The notes: generated from the letters alone by a model not told the origin. DNA of 64,000 nt from Paenibacillus sp. YYML68 (GCF_027923405.1 NZ_BQYI01000001.1:3636501-3700500); one strand, 5' to 3'; numbered from the stretch's first letter, positions 1 to 10,383 are shown. Numbers and translations are program-made.

Positions 1-1091
1 TACGGCAGCGTCAGCTGCGCCTTGCCGCCCTGGAACTTCGAGATTTCACCTGACTCCGACGAGACGGTGAAGTCATAGAGCGGTCGCCCGGCCAGCTGCT
101 CCCGGATCGCCGCTTGCTTCTCCGCAGGCATACGGCCTACAACATCCTCAACCTGCGGCTGCTCTACGGTTACGGAGATGTTATCACCCGCTTGCCGTGT
201 TATAGCCTGGAGCGCCTTGCTGTCGAATACGATACGGCCGAGCGGCGTCGTCAAGGCTACCCCTGTTTCCTTCAGCTTCGCCACATCGGCGAGCGCCGCC
301 TTCGGCAGACTGACCTGCGCCTTCGTCACCGCTTCGCCCGGCTTCACCTCAGACTTGATCTCCAGCAGCTGCAGCTTCGGCTTCCCTGTGCCTGTTGATG
401 CCGTCTTGCCTAGCTGCTCGACGAGCTTCTTCACCGCATCATGCGTAATGACCGCTGACGCTGTTCCGTTCGTCACGACCGCTTGCTGGGTTAATGTTGT
501 GCCGTTCTGAACGCCACCCGCGCCTGAATTGCTGCCCGGAGGCTGATCCGTCGGCTGGTCCGTTGATCCTTGTCCGTCACCAGGAGGCGGTGTGCTTGGA
601 GTTGTCTCAATCGTTACCGCACCAGCCGTGTGCTGCAGTCCAGCCGGAATCGACACCTCGTAGTAGCCGTTCAGATGCTCGACCGTGATCGGTGTCGTGC
701 CGATCTCGGCACCTTGCTTGATCGTGAATTTCAACGTCGCAATGTGCTTGGAGGCATGATCATGGAAGCCTTCCGTACTTACGGCCACCACATTCACTCG
801 GCCCACCTCCTGCTCCACATGGCTGACATACATCCAGCCGCTATTGAAGCCTTCGCCCTTGATTACATCAGCTTGATCCAGACTCAGCTTAGACGGGTCA
901 TACTTCAGCTTCACATTCAAGGTCTTGAGCTTGTTCGCCTCCTGGAGGACGATCTGTACAGCCGCCTCACTTCCGATGACGCCAGAAGCAGCCTGCACCT
1001 TCAGCATAGGTGGCTGCTGTGCATTCGCAGAGACGGGAAGCAAGCCCGCTCCCAAGAGCAGCGTTAGAAGCCACGCGATATATTTGTTCAT
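1..1091 (-). CDS. Secreted cohesin-domain protein, probable SLH-anchored surface anchor (3' end outside window)
   Basis: I translated this by hand on the minus strand from ATG at 1091, which has a GAGGTG ribosome site just upstream. The first 25 residues are a classical signal peptide ending in SANAQ. Residues about 28-165 form a cohesin-like beta domain (LNVKLKYDPSKLSL, then IATLKFTIK). A Pro/Gly/Ser/Thr linker follows at about 167-195. The rest resembles the pre-SLH segment of Paenibacillus surface proteins, and a similar segment precedes the SLH repeats of the 1,891-residue protein in this window. The reading frame is open at position 1, so the C-terminus is missing. SLH repeats beyond the edge are therefore a prediction, not an observation. 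It lies directly downstream of two dockerin-bearing agarases, which suggests it could receive them on the cell surface. It could instead be a free secreted cohesin protein. Confidence 0.8.
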   Translation of the reverse strand, partial: MNKYIAWLLTLLLGAGLLPVSANAQQPPMLKVQAASGVIGSEAAVQIVLQEANKLKTLNVKLKYDPSKLSLDQADVIKGEGFNSGWMYVSHVEQEVGRVNVVAVSTEGFHDHASKHIATLKFTIKQGAEIGTTPITVEHLNGYYEVSIPAGLQHTAGAVTIETTPSTPPPGDGQGSTDQPTDQPPGSNSGAGGVQNGTTLTQQAVVTNGTASAVITHDAVKKLVEQLGKTASTGTGKPKLQLLEIKSEVKPGEAVTKAQVSLPKAALADVAKLKETGVALTTPLGRIVFDSKALQAITRQAGDNISVTVEQPQVEDVVGRMPAEKQAAIREQLAGRPLYDFTVSSESGEISKFQGGKAQLTLP

Positions 1092-1115
1092 TGTGCACCT
1101 CACTTCTCATGTCTG

Positions 1116-1157
1116 GACAAACGCCTCGCACTGCGGCATGCACAGCGCGAAGCGCCT
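1116..1157 (-). terminator. Rho-independent terminator after the GH50 gene
   Basis: On the minus strand a GC-rich hairpin (GGCGCTTCGCG pairing with CGCAGTGCGAGGCG) is followed by GTTTG. It sits just past the stop codon of the GH50 gene and is almost identical to the hairpin after the GH86 gene at 4813-4853. Confidence 0.7.
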
Positions 1158-1165
1158 CTACTCGA

Positions 1166-4100
1166 TTATTGGATTAAGCCTACACTCTTCTTCAGCATAC
1201 GGAGGGCGTCCGATGTCGTTAGCTGTCCGTCACCGTCATAATCGGCCGTCTGAGTCTGCTTCTCGTTCAGCAGCTCCATATTAGCCAGATGCTTCATCAG
1301 CTTCAGGGCGTCCAGTCCGTCGACCTTGCCGTCATCGTTCACATCTCCGGCCACCACCAGCTTCTCAATCGTAATCGTTGTCGGCTGAGCGGTGAACGCA
1401 TACGGTGCTTCCGATATGAGGTTCCCCTCCAGATTCGCGAAGCTGATTGAAGCTGGAGTGGACTCCGTTATACCTGCCTTAGCCGTAAACTCTAGCGTCG
1501 CGACCGTCGTGCTGGTACCCGTAATGCCAGACTCCTTCACACCGTCGAAGACAATGGTGCCTGGAGTCGACGTGTTGCGCTCGACGAGCGAGAACGCATC
1601 TGTGAACGTCACCTGCTTCAACGTCAGCAAGCTGTGATCGTATTGGATCGTCGCCTTCAGACGGCCGAGATCCTTCACATCGCGGACCGTGACCGGCACG
1701 CTGAACGTAGCACCGGACGCTACCGACTGATTCGCTGCTGCAATAGACGGCTTCGTCGGATTTGGATTTGGATTCGGATTCGCTACAAGATGGGAGAGCG
1801 TCAGCTTATCGATGATGAAGCTGTCGCCACTCTCTGGCGCGTCCTCCCACAAGTAGAAGCTCAACGACGTAATGTTGCCGAAATCAAGACCCGACTCCGC
1901 TCCCCAGAAGCCTTCCGTCGCTCCCCAGTCTGCAGGAGAAGCCTTAAACTTATCCAACACAATTGCTCGCGATTGATTCGCATCGACGACGAAGTAGAAC
2001 GTACGCAACGCGCCGCTTGCATCAGTCACATTGACCCGTACCTGATTCGGCTTCGCCGTCGGATTCGTCACATCTGCTGTTATGGAAGGCGTCTTGCCTA
2101 GATTCCAAGGAGCAGATGGACTGATCGTTACACCTGCGTAGTCGGTATCCAGCGTCCCTACGTTGACCTTCATCGCACGCTCACCGTCTGTTGCGCCTTG
2201 TGCCTGATACTCCACCACCGCGCCCTTATAGCCGGAGACGATCGACAGATCCTCCGAAGCCTCGAAGGAGATCGTCAGCGGAGTACCCGTCTCACCGGGA
2301 CCTTCGTTATCATCGAGTCCAAGGAACTTCACATCATAAGCCTTGGCGTGCAGCTCCTTCGCCGCAGCGACCATCGCCGGGTATGGCACATCGGTTACAT
2401 CGACGAAGCCGAGGTTGTAGTTCTCGCCATCCCAAGCGCGTCCGAGTAGCGGCTGGTCGACGTATTGGAACCAGTGCGCGCCCACGAAGTAAGGGCTCTT
2501 CAGCACCGTTTTCATATAATGGAGATACTTGTCTGCGCGGTCCTGCTGATTAGCTGAAGCGGTATCGGCAACCGGACCTGTACCGAACATCCCTCTGTCA
2601 TTCGAGGCGAAGGCATACTCCCCGATAATGGTCGGCATATCGAGGGCTTCCAGATGCATCCAGTTCTCACCGTCCACATCTTCCTTATAAATGTTGAAGC
2701 TGATCACATCGACGTACTTCGCTGCAACCTCCTGCACCTCAAGGCTCGTCCCCCACTCGGCGAAGCGGGAGCCGAGGTACAGCGTATTCGGGAGTGCAGC
2801 CGTGAGCGCTGTGTCGACCGTGCTAAAATATTGCTCGGCCACAAGCTTCAGCATCGCCGAGAAGTCCGGCACCATCGCGTCTGTAATCGTACCGACCTGA
2901 TACGGCGCCTCCATCGCTGCGAACGAGGCGAAGCTTGTCCCCCACTTCGCGTTCAAGGAAGCGATGCTATCCTGGTACGTAGCCTTCAGGTGCGCGAGCA
3001 TCGCCTTCTTCGCATAGCTCGTGCTTAGCGTCGCATCTGTCTCCAGAATATGACTGATCAATGAATACTTGCTCTGTACGGCACGCGGATTGCCCCACTC
3101 CATCTCATTGTCGATATAGACGCCGAGCATCCACTCATCATTCGCAACGCCATAGGCGAGAATCTGGTCCTGAACCATCTTCTCCACGCTGTTCTTATAC
3201 TCTGGATCGAATACATCCGGGAACGGACCGATCTTCGCATGTGTGCCGACATGTGTCCAGCCGTTCGCCACATATGCGAGCTTCGTCTCATTACCCTTGC
3301 CGAAGTACAGCTCGGGGTCCGACCAGTTGCCCAGCGAGTTGAAGCCCCAATTCTTGAAACGAGCCACCGACGAAGCTCTCCACTCGTTCTTGTAATCATC
3401 GCCGTACTTGCGCTCGAGATTAGCTGCATAATGGTTGAACAGCCACCCTTCGGTCTGTCCCAGCGGTGCTCTCGCTACAAAGGTCGTGTAGTCGTAATGG
3501 TCACCGAGCGGACCGTCCTTCGCCGGAACGTCCTCGAACATGTTCTCTCTGCCGGAGATCCACGTCATCATGTCGGGAAGACGCGCGATGTCAAGTCCCG
3601 TGGAGAAGAACAAGTAGCCCTCCGGATCGACAAGCGTCCATTTCCCTTCATGCTTCGTCACCCGGAAGTGACCGGTTCCTTCCAGCTTCGGACCGTTCAG
3701 CCAGCCGCCATATTTGCTAGTCGCAAGCGGAGGCTGCGAGGATGCCAGCTGCTGAGCTTCCTGCAGCTTATAGTTCACGAGGTCTTGATCAGACTTGACC
3801 TTGCCCCCCCAGTCTATGCCTGTGTATTGCCCGTACTTATCCACCAGACCGTCCAGATAGCTCAGATCGGAGCTTGGGTCAGGAATAACCTTGATGTTAT
3901 CGAATATCAACGTCGACGGCTTCTTCGCGTACATTTGCCAAATTTGGAATTCAACGATGTTACTCGCATTCAGCGACTTCTCCCCCCAGCCATAGCCGAG
4001 CTGGTTGCCTGCTGGATTAGGCGGTAAGAAGCGCATCCCGAGATCAAGCGCGTTGGAGCCGAAGCTCATATAGAACTTAGACGTCGAGTTCGCCTTCACG

Positions 4101-4582
4101 GATGTGCCTGTACTGACCGTGGAATGCTTAACACCGTCCGCAGTCTTGTCGTCATCGACTCGCAGGAAGAAGACGACCGGCTCATTCGTCGGGTTCGTCA
4201 CCTCGAACGCCAGCGCACCGCCGCCGAAGCTCCATGGCGTCTCCGCTGTAAACTTAACCGTAGGGAAATCAGCCGCCTTATAATCGACCTTAAGCCCCTT
4301 GGACCCGTTCGTACTGTCAACGATCGATAGCGTCGCGTCTCCACCCTTAACGAACGATGGAATGACACCGCTCTCAAAATCAAGTCCTGGAAAGCTCCCC
4401 GCCGTCGTCTGCACGTTGGATACGCTCCCGCCAGTCGAGCCTGACTGCCCCTCCATCCCGTAGGCTGGAGCTGCTGCAAGTCCCATTACCATCGCCATGG
4501 AAAGCATAGCCGATGTCCATCGCTTCCCTGTTGTGCCTCTGCTAGTGCTCGTCTTGTTCTCCGTACTGCGTATAATCCTCAT
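1166..4582 (-). CDS. GH50-like beta-agarase with cohesin and dockerin domains
   Basis: Predicted secreted exo-type agarase of about 1,138 residues that would release disaccharides from agarose. I chose ATG 4582 over an upstream TTG (4612) because AGGAGG lies 12 bases before it. Domains: signal peptide 1-38 ending PAYG; galactose-binding-like module about 55-235; catalytic barrel about 295-745, starting at the family's characteristic WTLVDPEGYLFFSTG stretch; a second beta module about 765-900; an (NP)4 linker near 930; a cohesin about 940-1060; and a type I dockerin about 1075-1138 with two calcium loops (DVNDDGKVDGLD and DYDGDGQLTTSD). Likely catalytic glutamates are in YIDNEMEWG (about 490) and IIGEYAFAS (about 650). 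The family is assigned by remembered similarity to GH50; agar as substrate is supported by the neighbouring GH86 gene. A cohesin and a dockerin in one chain is unusual. Confidence 0.85.
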   Translation of the reverse strand: MRIIRSTENKTSTSRGTTGKRWTSAMLSMAMVMGLAAAPAYGMEGQSGSTGGSVSNVQTTAGSFPGLDFESGVIPSFVKGGDATLSIVDSTNGSKGLKVDYKAADFPTVKFTAETPWSFGGGALAFEVTNPTNEPVVFFLRVDDDKTADGVKHSTVSTGTSVKANSTSKFYMSFGSNALDLGMRFLPPNPAGNQLGYGWGEKSLNASNIVEFQIWQMYAKKPSTLIFDNIKVIPDPSSDLSYLDGLVDKYGQYTGIDWGGKVKSDQDLVNYKLQEAQQLASSQPPLATSKYGGWLNGPKLEGTGHFRVTKHEGKWTLVDPEGYLFFSTGLDIARLPDMMTWISGRENMFEDVPAKDGPLGDHYDYTTFVARAPLGQTEGWLFNHYAANLERKYGDDYKNEWRASSVARFKNWGFNSLGNWSDPELYFGKGNETKLAYVANGWTHVGTHAKIGPFPDVFDPEYKNSVEKMVQDQILAYGVANDEWMLGVYIDNEMEWGNPRAVQSKYSLISHILETDATLSTSYAKKAMLAHLKATYQDSIASLNAKWGTSFASFAAMEAPYQVGTITDAMVPDFSAMLKLVAEQYFSTVDTALTAALPNTLYLGSRFAEWGTSLEVQEVAAKYVDVISFNIYKEDVDGENWMHLEALDMPTIIGEYAFASNDRGMFGTGPVADTASANQQDRADKYLHYMKTVLKSPYFVGAHWFQYVDQPLLGRAWDGENYNLGFVDVTDVPYPAMVAAAKELHAKAYDVKFLGLDDNEGPGETGTPLTISFEASEDLSIVSGYKGAVVEYQAQGATDGERAMKVNVGTLDTDYAGVTISPSAPWNLGKTPSITADVTNPTAKPNQVRVNVTDASGALRTFYFVVDANQSRAIVLDKFKASPADWGATEGFWGAESGLDFGNITSLSFYLWEDAPESGDSFIIDKLTLSHLVANPNPNPNPTKPSIAAANQSVASGATFSVPVTVRDVKDLGRLKATIQYDHSLLTLKQVTFTDAFSLVERNTSTPGTIVFDGVKESGITGTSTTVATLEFTAKAGITESTPASISFANLEGNLISEAPYAFTAQPTTITIEKLVVAGDVNDDGKVDGLDALKLMKHLANMELLNEKQTQTADYDGDGQLTTSDALRMLKKSVGLIQ

Positions 4583-4812
4583 TGGGATAACCTGCCTCCT
4601 TCTAGTATTCAATAATGCTTGTGTACGAGCAGCCGGCGAACGTACTTCGCGCAGTCACTCGCCGTGGGAACGGTTACATCAGCATGTCCAAGAAATCGAA
4701 ACACCGTCCCATTAATTACAAGCCTAGTATACCTGTTATCGGGCGTTCGCCTGTACGAATATTTTAATTTCATATTGCTAAAATCTTAAGGTATTGCGCA
4801 TGTCCTTCCTAT

Positions 4813-4853
4813 TAAAAACGCTTCGCACTGCGACATGCACAGCGCGAAGCGCC
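4813..4853 (-). terminator. Rho-independent terminator after the GH86 gene
   Basis: Minus-strand hairpin GCGCTTCGCGCTG / CGCAGTGCGAAGC followed by GTTTTTAAT. It ends GH86 transcription before the GH50 gene, so GH50 probably has its own promoter in 4613-4812. That stretch is AT-rich near 4755-4800, but I saw no convincing -35/-10 pair. Confidence 0.8.
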
Positions 4854-4862
4854 CCTACTCGA

Positions 4863-7800
4863 TTATTGGATTAAGCCTACACTCTTCTTCAGCATCTTCA
4901 ACGCATCCGATGCCGTTAACACGCCATCGCCGTCATAGTCGGCAGCGGTTACTTGAGCCGTCGTTAACGTCGCGAGATTCGCCAGATGTCTCATCAGCTT
5001 CAGCGCATCCAGTCCGTCAACCTTGCCGTCATCGTTCACATCGCCCGGCGTCAGAGCTACAGTGACGGTAATCGTACCCGTCTGTGCTGTCATCGCATAA
5101 GGCACCTCGGTCTTCGTATTGGCCTCGATGCCTGTAATGGTGATGGCAGCCGTCACATCCTGCGTAATACCGGACTTCGCTGTGAATGTCAGCTCGGCAA
5201 TCGTTGCGTCGGCAGACGTAAGACCTGCTGCATTGACGCCGTCGAACGTCACCTTGCCTGGAACCGTATCGTTCGATTGAACGGTTGGCAGCTCGTTCGT
5301 GAACGTTACGCCCGCTAGTGTCAGTACATTCGAATCGTACTGTACGGTAGCCTTCAATCGGCCGAGGTCCTTCACATTCTTCAATGTAACAGGCACCTTG
5401 AACGTAGTCCCCGCCTTGACCGTCTGATTCGCCGTCCCCAGCACAGGCGTTACTGGTGGTGTTGTAGCTGCATTCGCAAGCGTAATCGCATCGAAGGCAA
5501 GTGTCGCCTTCGTCAGCGGTGCAGCATTCGGCGCGAATACATACAGCTTGACAGACTTGAGCTTCGTCGTATCGATCGCTGCTGATCTCGCGTAATATCC
5601 ATCCGTCTGCCAGCTTGCAGCCGTTACGCCGAACTCCGAGATCGAGATATTCCGCGACGCGTTCGGCGCGATGGCGAAATAATACGTGCCTTTATTGCCT
5701 GCGATATCGGCGATTTCAACGCGCAGCTGGGTGGCGACGTTTTCGAAGCTTTTCACATCGAGCTTGAATGGCTTGCCGCCCAGATTCCAGCCCTCGGCCG
5801 GAGCTGTAAAGTCAACATTGCCCGAATATTTACCGCTCGTATCCCAAGTGTAAGCCGTGAATTGGTTGAAATCGACCTTCAGTGCCTTCGAGCCGTGCGT
5901 AGCTCCCTCTGCACCTCTTGTTACCGTCATCGCCTGATTGTTATACGTATACTGAACCGCTTCCCCGTCCTCGAAGGACGTAATCGTACCCGGTGCTGGA
6001 TCAGGACCTGGCGCTGGACCTGTCTGAACGTTGCCAAGCATCACGTTGTCTAATGTAATCGTTGCCTTCGTCAGCGGAGCTGCCGTTGGCGCGAATACAT
6101 AGAAGCGAACTAATTTAATATTGGTCGTATCGATCGCCGCATTTCTCGGGAAATTCCCATCGGTCTGCCAGCTTGCCGCCGATACGCCAAACTCCGAGAT
6201 CGAGATATTGCGCGACGTGTTCGGTGCTACAGCGAAGTAATACGTGCCTTTGTTAGAGGAGCCGTCGACAATTTCGACACGTACCTGTGCAGCAGCATTT
6301 TCCATATTTTTCACATCGAACTTGATCGGCTTGCCTTCCAGATTCCAGCCCTCGTCCGTTGCGGCAAAGTCGAGGTTAGCCGAATACTTACCACTCGAAT
6401 CCCACGCATAGGAGGTGAATTGTGTGAACTCCGCCTTCAGCGCCTTCGAGCCCTTCGTTACACCGTCTGTGCCACGAGTTAACGTCAAGCCTGAACCGTT
6501 AGCGGCATAGCTGATCGGCTCTCCATCCTCGAAGGAGAAGAGGGCACCAGTAATACCGACCGACGAGCCTTTCGTCTTCGTATATTTATCGAAAATCGCC
6601 ACCGCTGTAGCCAAATTGCTCTGTACCAAAGCGATCTCATCTGCAGTTGCTAATGCATCGTTCTTCACGATATCCGCCTTCGTCAGCTCGATATTGAGCG
6701 TGTTGTGAATGTGCTTCATCACCCACTTCTGGCCGACCGACAGCTCTGCGCCTGTCTTCGACACGACCGCAGCCTGGAGCTTCGCCTTCGCATTCGCGAT
6801 CGGCTGTGCGAGCGATGTCGTTGCTGTGCCTGTCGGAGCTGCCTGCTCATAGTAATTGATGAGCTGCACGCTAGTTATATGTCCGCCATTCTCAGGAATC
6901 GTAATCTGAATCGTATTGTTCGACTGTACCTTGGCCGGATCGAGCTCGAACTCGGTGAACGTCAGAATGTCTCCTGACTTATTCGTGAACTCGAGATCCT
7001 TGGTGAAGCTTTGAGCGTCAGAGCCGCTGCCTGGGTTCACCTCGACAGCCATGTCTGTCGTAAAGCCGCTTCCATCCTTACCGAAGCCTACACGCAAGGT
7101 CGATTTCGCAAGGTTAGTCGTGGACGCTGCGACTGTGAACTCAAGCGGAGCTGCTTCGCTTGTCGGCACCAGCTCCTGCGGTGCGTAGTCAAACTTGCGC
7201 TCCCACGTCTTCGTGAATGACGGGTTGCTGTCAAGTGTAATTTCGAAGACGCTCATTTCTTGAACACGCATGTACACATTGTTCAAGTCCGCGACGTGTT
7301 CTTCCTCGTACGTCAGCTTCCCTTTTTCCAGATAGAAGTGCTTTCTCTTGACGTCTGCAATGTTAGCGTTTCCTGCAAGTACGTTAAGGTCGAGATTGAC
7401 GCGCTGCGCGTTCAGATTGTGCACGGCCACATAGACCTTATCATTGTAGCGGACCGCATTCGTGAATACGCGCTCGTTGTCCGCTTCAGACGGTAGGTAG
7501 GCACCGCGATAGTCCTTCCACATATCGACATACGCTTCGAGAGGCGTCATCTCTTCCATCAGACCATTCTTCGTCTCATTGTACTTATAGAAGGTCTGGT
7601 TCGAATTCGGTCTCCAGTTGATGATCGGATACAGATACGGTACGAGCATGCCGATCGAATCGGAATAGTTCATGAAGCGCTGCATGTAGCCATTGAAGGC
7701 AATCAGGTTCTGGTAATAGTCAATGTCCGTACCGCCTGTGTTGTACGTGCCTTCCTCCGTAATGTAGATCGGCTTCACATTGTTCGTATTCACCATATGC

Positions 7801-9380
7801 GCGTTAAGCAGGTCAAGCACGGCTTCCATTCTTCCGTTCAGGAAGCCCTTCGGATTGCTCTCTTGGTCGTGCATAATTAAGTTCGCATTCTCGTAGAAGT
7901 GGTGCGAGTACCAGTCGAGCGTATCCTTCGTATCGTCCATGAACTTCAACTGCGCTCTCGCTTCATCGAAGCCCTTCTTCTCGAAGTACATGAACGCGCT
8001 GCTCGGTCCTCCGACCAGAACATCCGGATTCTCCGCCTTGACAGCGGTTGCAACCTTATTGTGGAATTCGGACAAGTAGTCCCAAGCTTGATTCGGATGA
8101 GTCAAGAAGAACCACCATTCCTGCGGAATCGTCGATTCGTTCTTCACCTCCACATACTTCGGTCCTCTGCCGTCGAAGCGCGTGTCGATGCTCTTGATCA
8201 GCTTCGCTGCAGAATCGGCAGCCGCATCGAAGTTCGCATACGAGGGTGTTCCGAAGTGCTCCGACTCCTTCGAGTTCGGATCGGCCCACATCCATCTTGG
8301 CCATCCGTCCAAGGTCAGGACATAATCCTTGCCAACGGTAGCATACAGACTGTCGAACTTATCAATCGCTTCCTGGCTTCTCGCGTACACCTTGTTCGTC
8401 TCTGTGAAATCCGCATACCCCGGACGTGCAGCGTCCTCCTTCAAGCCGGCATTTTCCGTCATCAGCTTATAGTGGAACGCACCCCGTCCTGGTATGAAGC
8501 CCCAGTCGTTCGTCGCCTTATGATACGCTTCATCGAGAAGTGTGACGCTGCCGCTCGATTGCTCGACACCGATCGGACCACTGTTCACATGGTAGCGCTT
8601 GAATACATCCTCAGGCAGCTTGTGCACGCCATTCATGCTCAGATTCGTAAGCGCATACACATCAGCGGTGACGTTCAGAATGTCCCGGTCGCCGCCTAAT
8701 ACGGTCCAAGCCGCCGTATCGAATTGCAGCGGAACGCCTTGCTCTTCCCAGTGATAGATGCTTCGCAGCGTACCGTTGCCGACGATCTTCATCTTGTAGC
8801 CGTCATACCGTAAGTTACCGTTCTGATCCTTGACCAGCCATGGCTTCATAATGCTTTCCGTCGGATTCGATTCCTGGAAGCTCATCTTCGTGTAGTTCGT
8901 GTACAGACCTGTAATCCCGTCCTTCCAGCCGCCATTCTGGAATACGGTCCACTTCGTCTCGACACCATTCGGGTCGATGACATACAGCTCCATCGTTTGT
9001 GCAACAGAGCCCTCGAACCGCACATCGTTGAACAATCTCCAGATCCGAGCGTCGCGAGCCGGAATGTCGATGATCACTTCACCATTTACCTGCAAGTACT
9101 GTCCTTCCGGATATTGCAGGAAGTTAATTCGTTTAATCCGGCTCTCGCCATTGATACTGTTGAAATATTGAACTGCATCGTCTCCGAATTGCGACTTGTA
9201 ATAAGCCGCCGTCTCTGTGATCGTATCGAAATCAGCCTTGTCGATACGAATGTTCTCCGGTAATTCATCCTCCGAAGTCGCAGCATACCCCAAGCTGCCA
9301 GGCATGATGACAGAGGTAACGATCAACAGCATACATAACACGCTGGTCAGCGTTTGCTTCAGCTTCCTGCTCAATATCAT
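4863..9380 (-). CDS. GH86-like beta-agarase/porphyranase with FIVAR-like, cohesin and dockerin domains
   Basis: Very large secreted endo-acting galactan hydrolase of about 1,505 residues. ATG 9380 has GGGAG eight bases upstream; the TTG six bases earlier is too close to that site. Signal peptide 1-35 ends GYAA. The catalytic barrel and accessory beta domain cover about 40-780, with probable acid/base Glu in VKNEST (about 412) and nucleophile in ITEEGTYN (about 541), as in GH86. Then come a three-helix FIVAR-like stretch (about 870-945), two homologous carbohydrate-binding-like modules (about 945-1110 and 1130-1290, both starting FSFEDGE/SFEDGE), a cohesin (about 1310-1430) and a type I dockerin (1445-1505) ending LKKSVGLIQ, the same ending as the GH50 protein. 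Agarose versus porphyran cannot be decided from sequence. The upstream region holds a promoter and a cre-like site. Confidence 0.87.
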   Translation of the reverse strand: MILSRKLKQTLTSVLCMLLIVTSVIMPGSLGYAATSEDELPENIRIDKADFDTITETAAYYKSQFGDDAVQYFNSINGESRIKRINFLQYPEGQYLQVNGEVIIDIPARDARIWRLFNDVRFEGSVAQTMELYVIDPNGVETKWTVFQNGGWKDGITGLYTNYTKMSFQESNPTESIMKPWLVKDQNGNLRYDGYKMKIVGNGTLRSIYHWEEQGVPLQFDTAAWTVLGGDRDILNVTADVYALTNLSMNGVHKLPEDVFKRYHVNSGPIGVEQSSGSVTLLDEAYHKATNDWGFIPGRGAFHYKLMTENAGLKEDAARPGYADFTETNKVYARSQEAIDKFDSLYATVGKDYVLTLDGWPRWMWADPNSKESEHFGTPSYANFDAAADSAAKLIKSIDTRFDGRGPKYVEVKNESTIPQEWWFFLTHPNQAWDYLSEFHNKVATAVKAENPDVLVGGPSSAFMYFEKKGFDEARAQLKFMDDTKDTLDWYSHHFYENANLIMHDQESNPKGFLNGRMEAVLDLLNAHMVNTNNVKPIYITEEGTYNTGGTDIDYYQNLIAFNGYMQRFMNYSDSIGMLVPYLYPIINWRPNSNQTFYKYNETKNGLMEEMTPLEAYVDMWKDYRGAYLPSEADNERVFTNAVRYNDKVYVAVHNLNAQRVNLDLNVLAGNANIADVKRKHFYLEKGKLTYEEEHVADLNNVYMRVQEMSVFEITLDSNPSFTKTWERKFDYAPQELVPTSEAAPLEFTVAASTTNLAKSTLRVGFGKDGSGFTTDMAVEVNPGSGSDAQSFTKDLEFTNKSGDILTFTEFELDPAKVQSNNTIQITIPENGGHITSVQLINYYEQAAPTGTATTSLAQPIANAKAKLQAAVVSKTGAELSVGQKWVMKHIHNTLNIELTKADIVKNDALATADEIALVQSNLATAVAIFDKYTKTKGSSVGITGALFSFEDGEPISYAANGSGLTLTRGTDGVTKGSKALKAEFTQFTSYAWDSSGKYSANLDFAATDEGWNLEGKPIKFDVKNMENAAAQVRVEIVDGSSNKGTYYFAVAPNTSRNISISEFGVSAASWQTDGNFPRNAAIDTTNIKLVRFYVFAPTAAPLTKATITLDNVMLGNVQTGPAPGPDPAPGTITSFEDGEAVQYTYNNQAMTVTRGAEGATHGSKALKVDFNQFTAYTWDTSGKYSGNVDFTAPAEGWNLGGKPFKLDVKSFENVATQLRVEIADIAGNKGTYYFAIAPNASRNISISEFGVTAASWQTDGYYARSAAIDTTKLKSVKLYVFAPNAAPLTKATLAFDAITLANAATTPPVTPVLGTANQTVKAGTTFKVPVTLKNVKDLGRLKATVQYDSNVLTLAGVTFTNELPTVQSNDTVPGKVTFDGVNAAGLTSADATIAELTFTAKSGITQDVTAAITITGIEANTKTEVPYAMTAQTGTITVTVALTPGDVNDDGKVDGLDALKLMRHLANLATLTTAQVTAADYDGDGVLTASDALKMLKKSVGLIQ

Positions 9381-9490
9381 GTTCAACTCTCCCTTATTAT
9401 GAATTGCATTCCTACTGCTTAAGTACGACCTTGTATCAGAACTACATCAAGCCCCCCTCCATAACGCTCAATTGTCACTCCCGATTATGA

Positions 9491-9549
9491 GTTAAGCGTT
9501 TTCAAACTTGGAATTGAGTTTATTTTATCACAAGAATCCAAATTATCAA
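9491..9549 (-). promoter_or_regulatory. Promoter with cre-like site upstream of the GH86 gene
   Basis: Minus-strand -35 TTGATA (9544-9549) and -10 TAAAAT (9522-9527) are separated by 16 bases. Just downstream of the expected start point, 9491-9504 reads TGAAAACGCTTAAC, which fits the CcpA cre consensus except at the last two positions. This placement would suit roadblock-type catabolite repression of the agarase. Confidence 0.5.
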
Positions 9550-9568
9550 TACATAATTCCTATAATAA

Positions 9569-10267
<699 letters not shown>

Positions 10268-10288
10268 GTTGAGGTCGGGGTGATATAC

Positions 10289-10326
10289 AAGGTCGTGATC
10301 ACAAGTTGTGATCCGGCCTCTTTTTC
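10289..10326 (+). terminator. Rho-independent terminator after the lyxose isomerase gene
   Basis: Hairpin AGGTCGTGATCAC / GTGATCCGGCCT followed by CTTTTT on the plus strand, 22 bases past the stop codon. Confidence 0.8.
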
Positions 10327-10383
10327 ATTTTCCGAACGTTCAGACTAGTCACATGTAAACCGAATGCCCAAGCTATAGCGATC

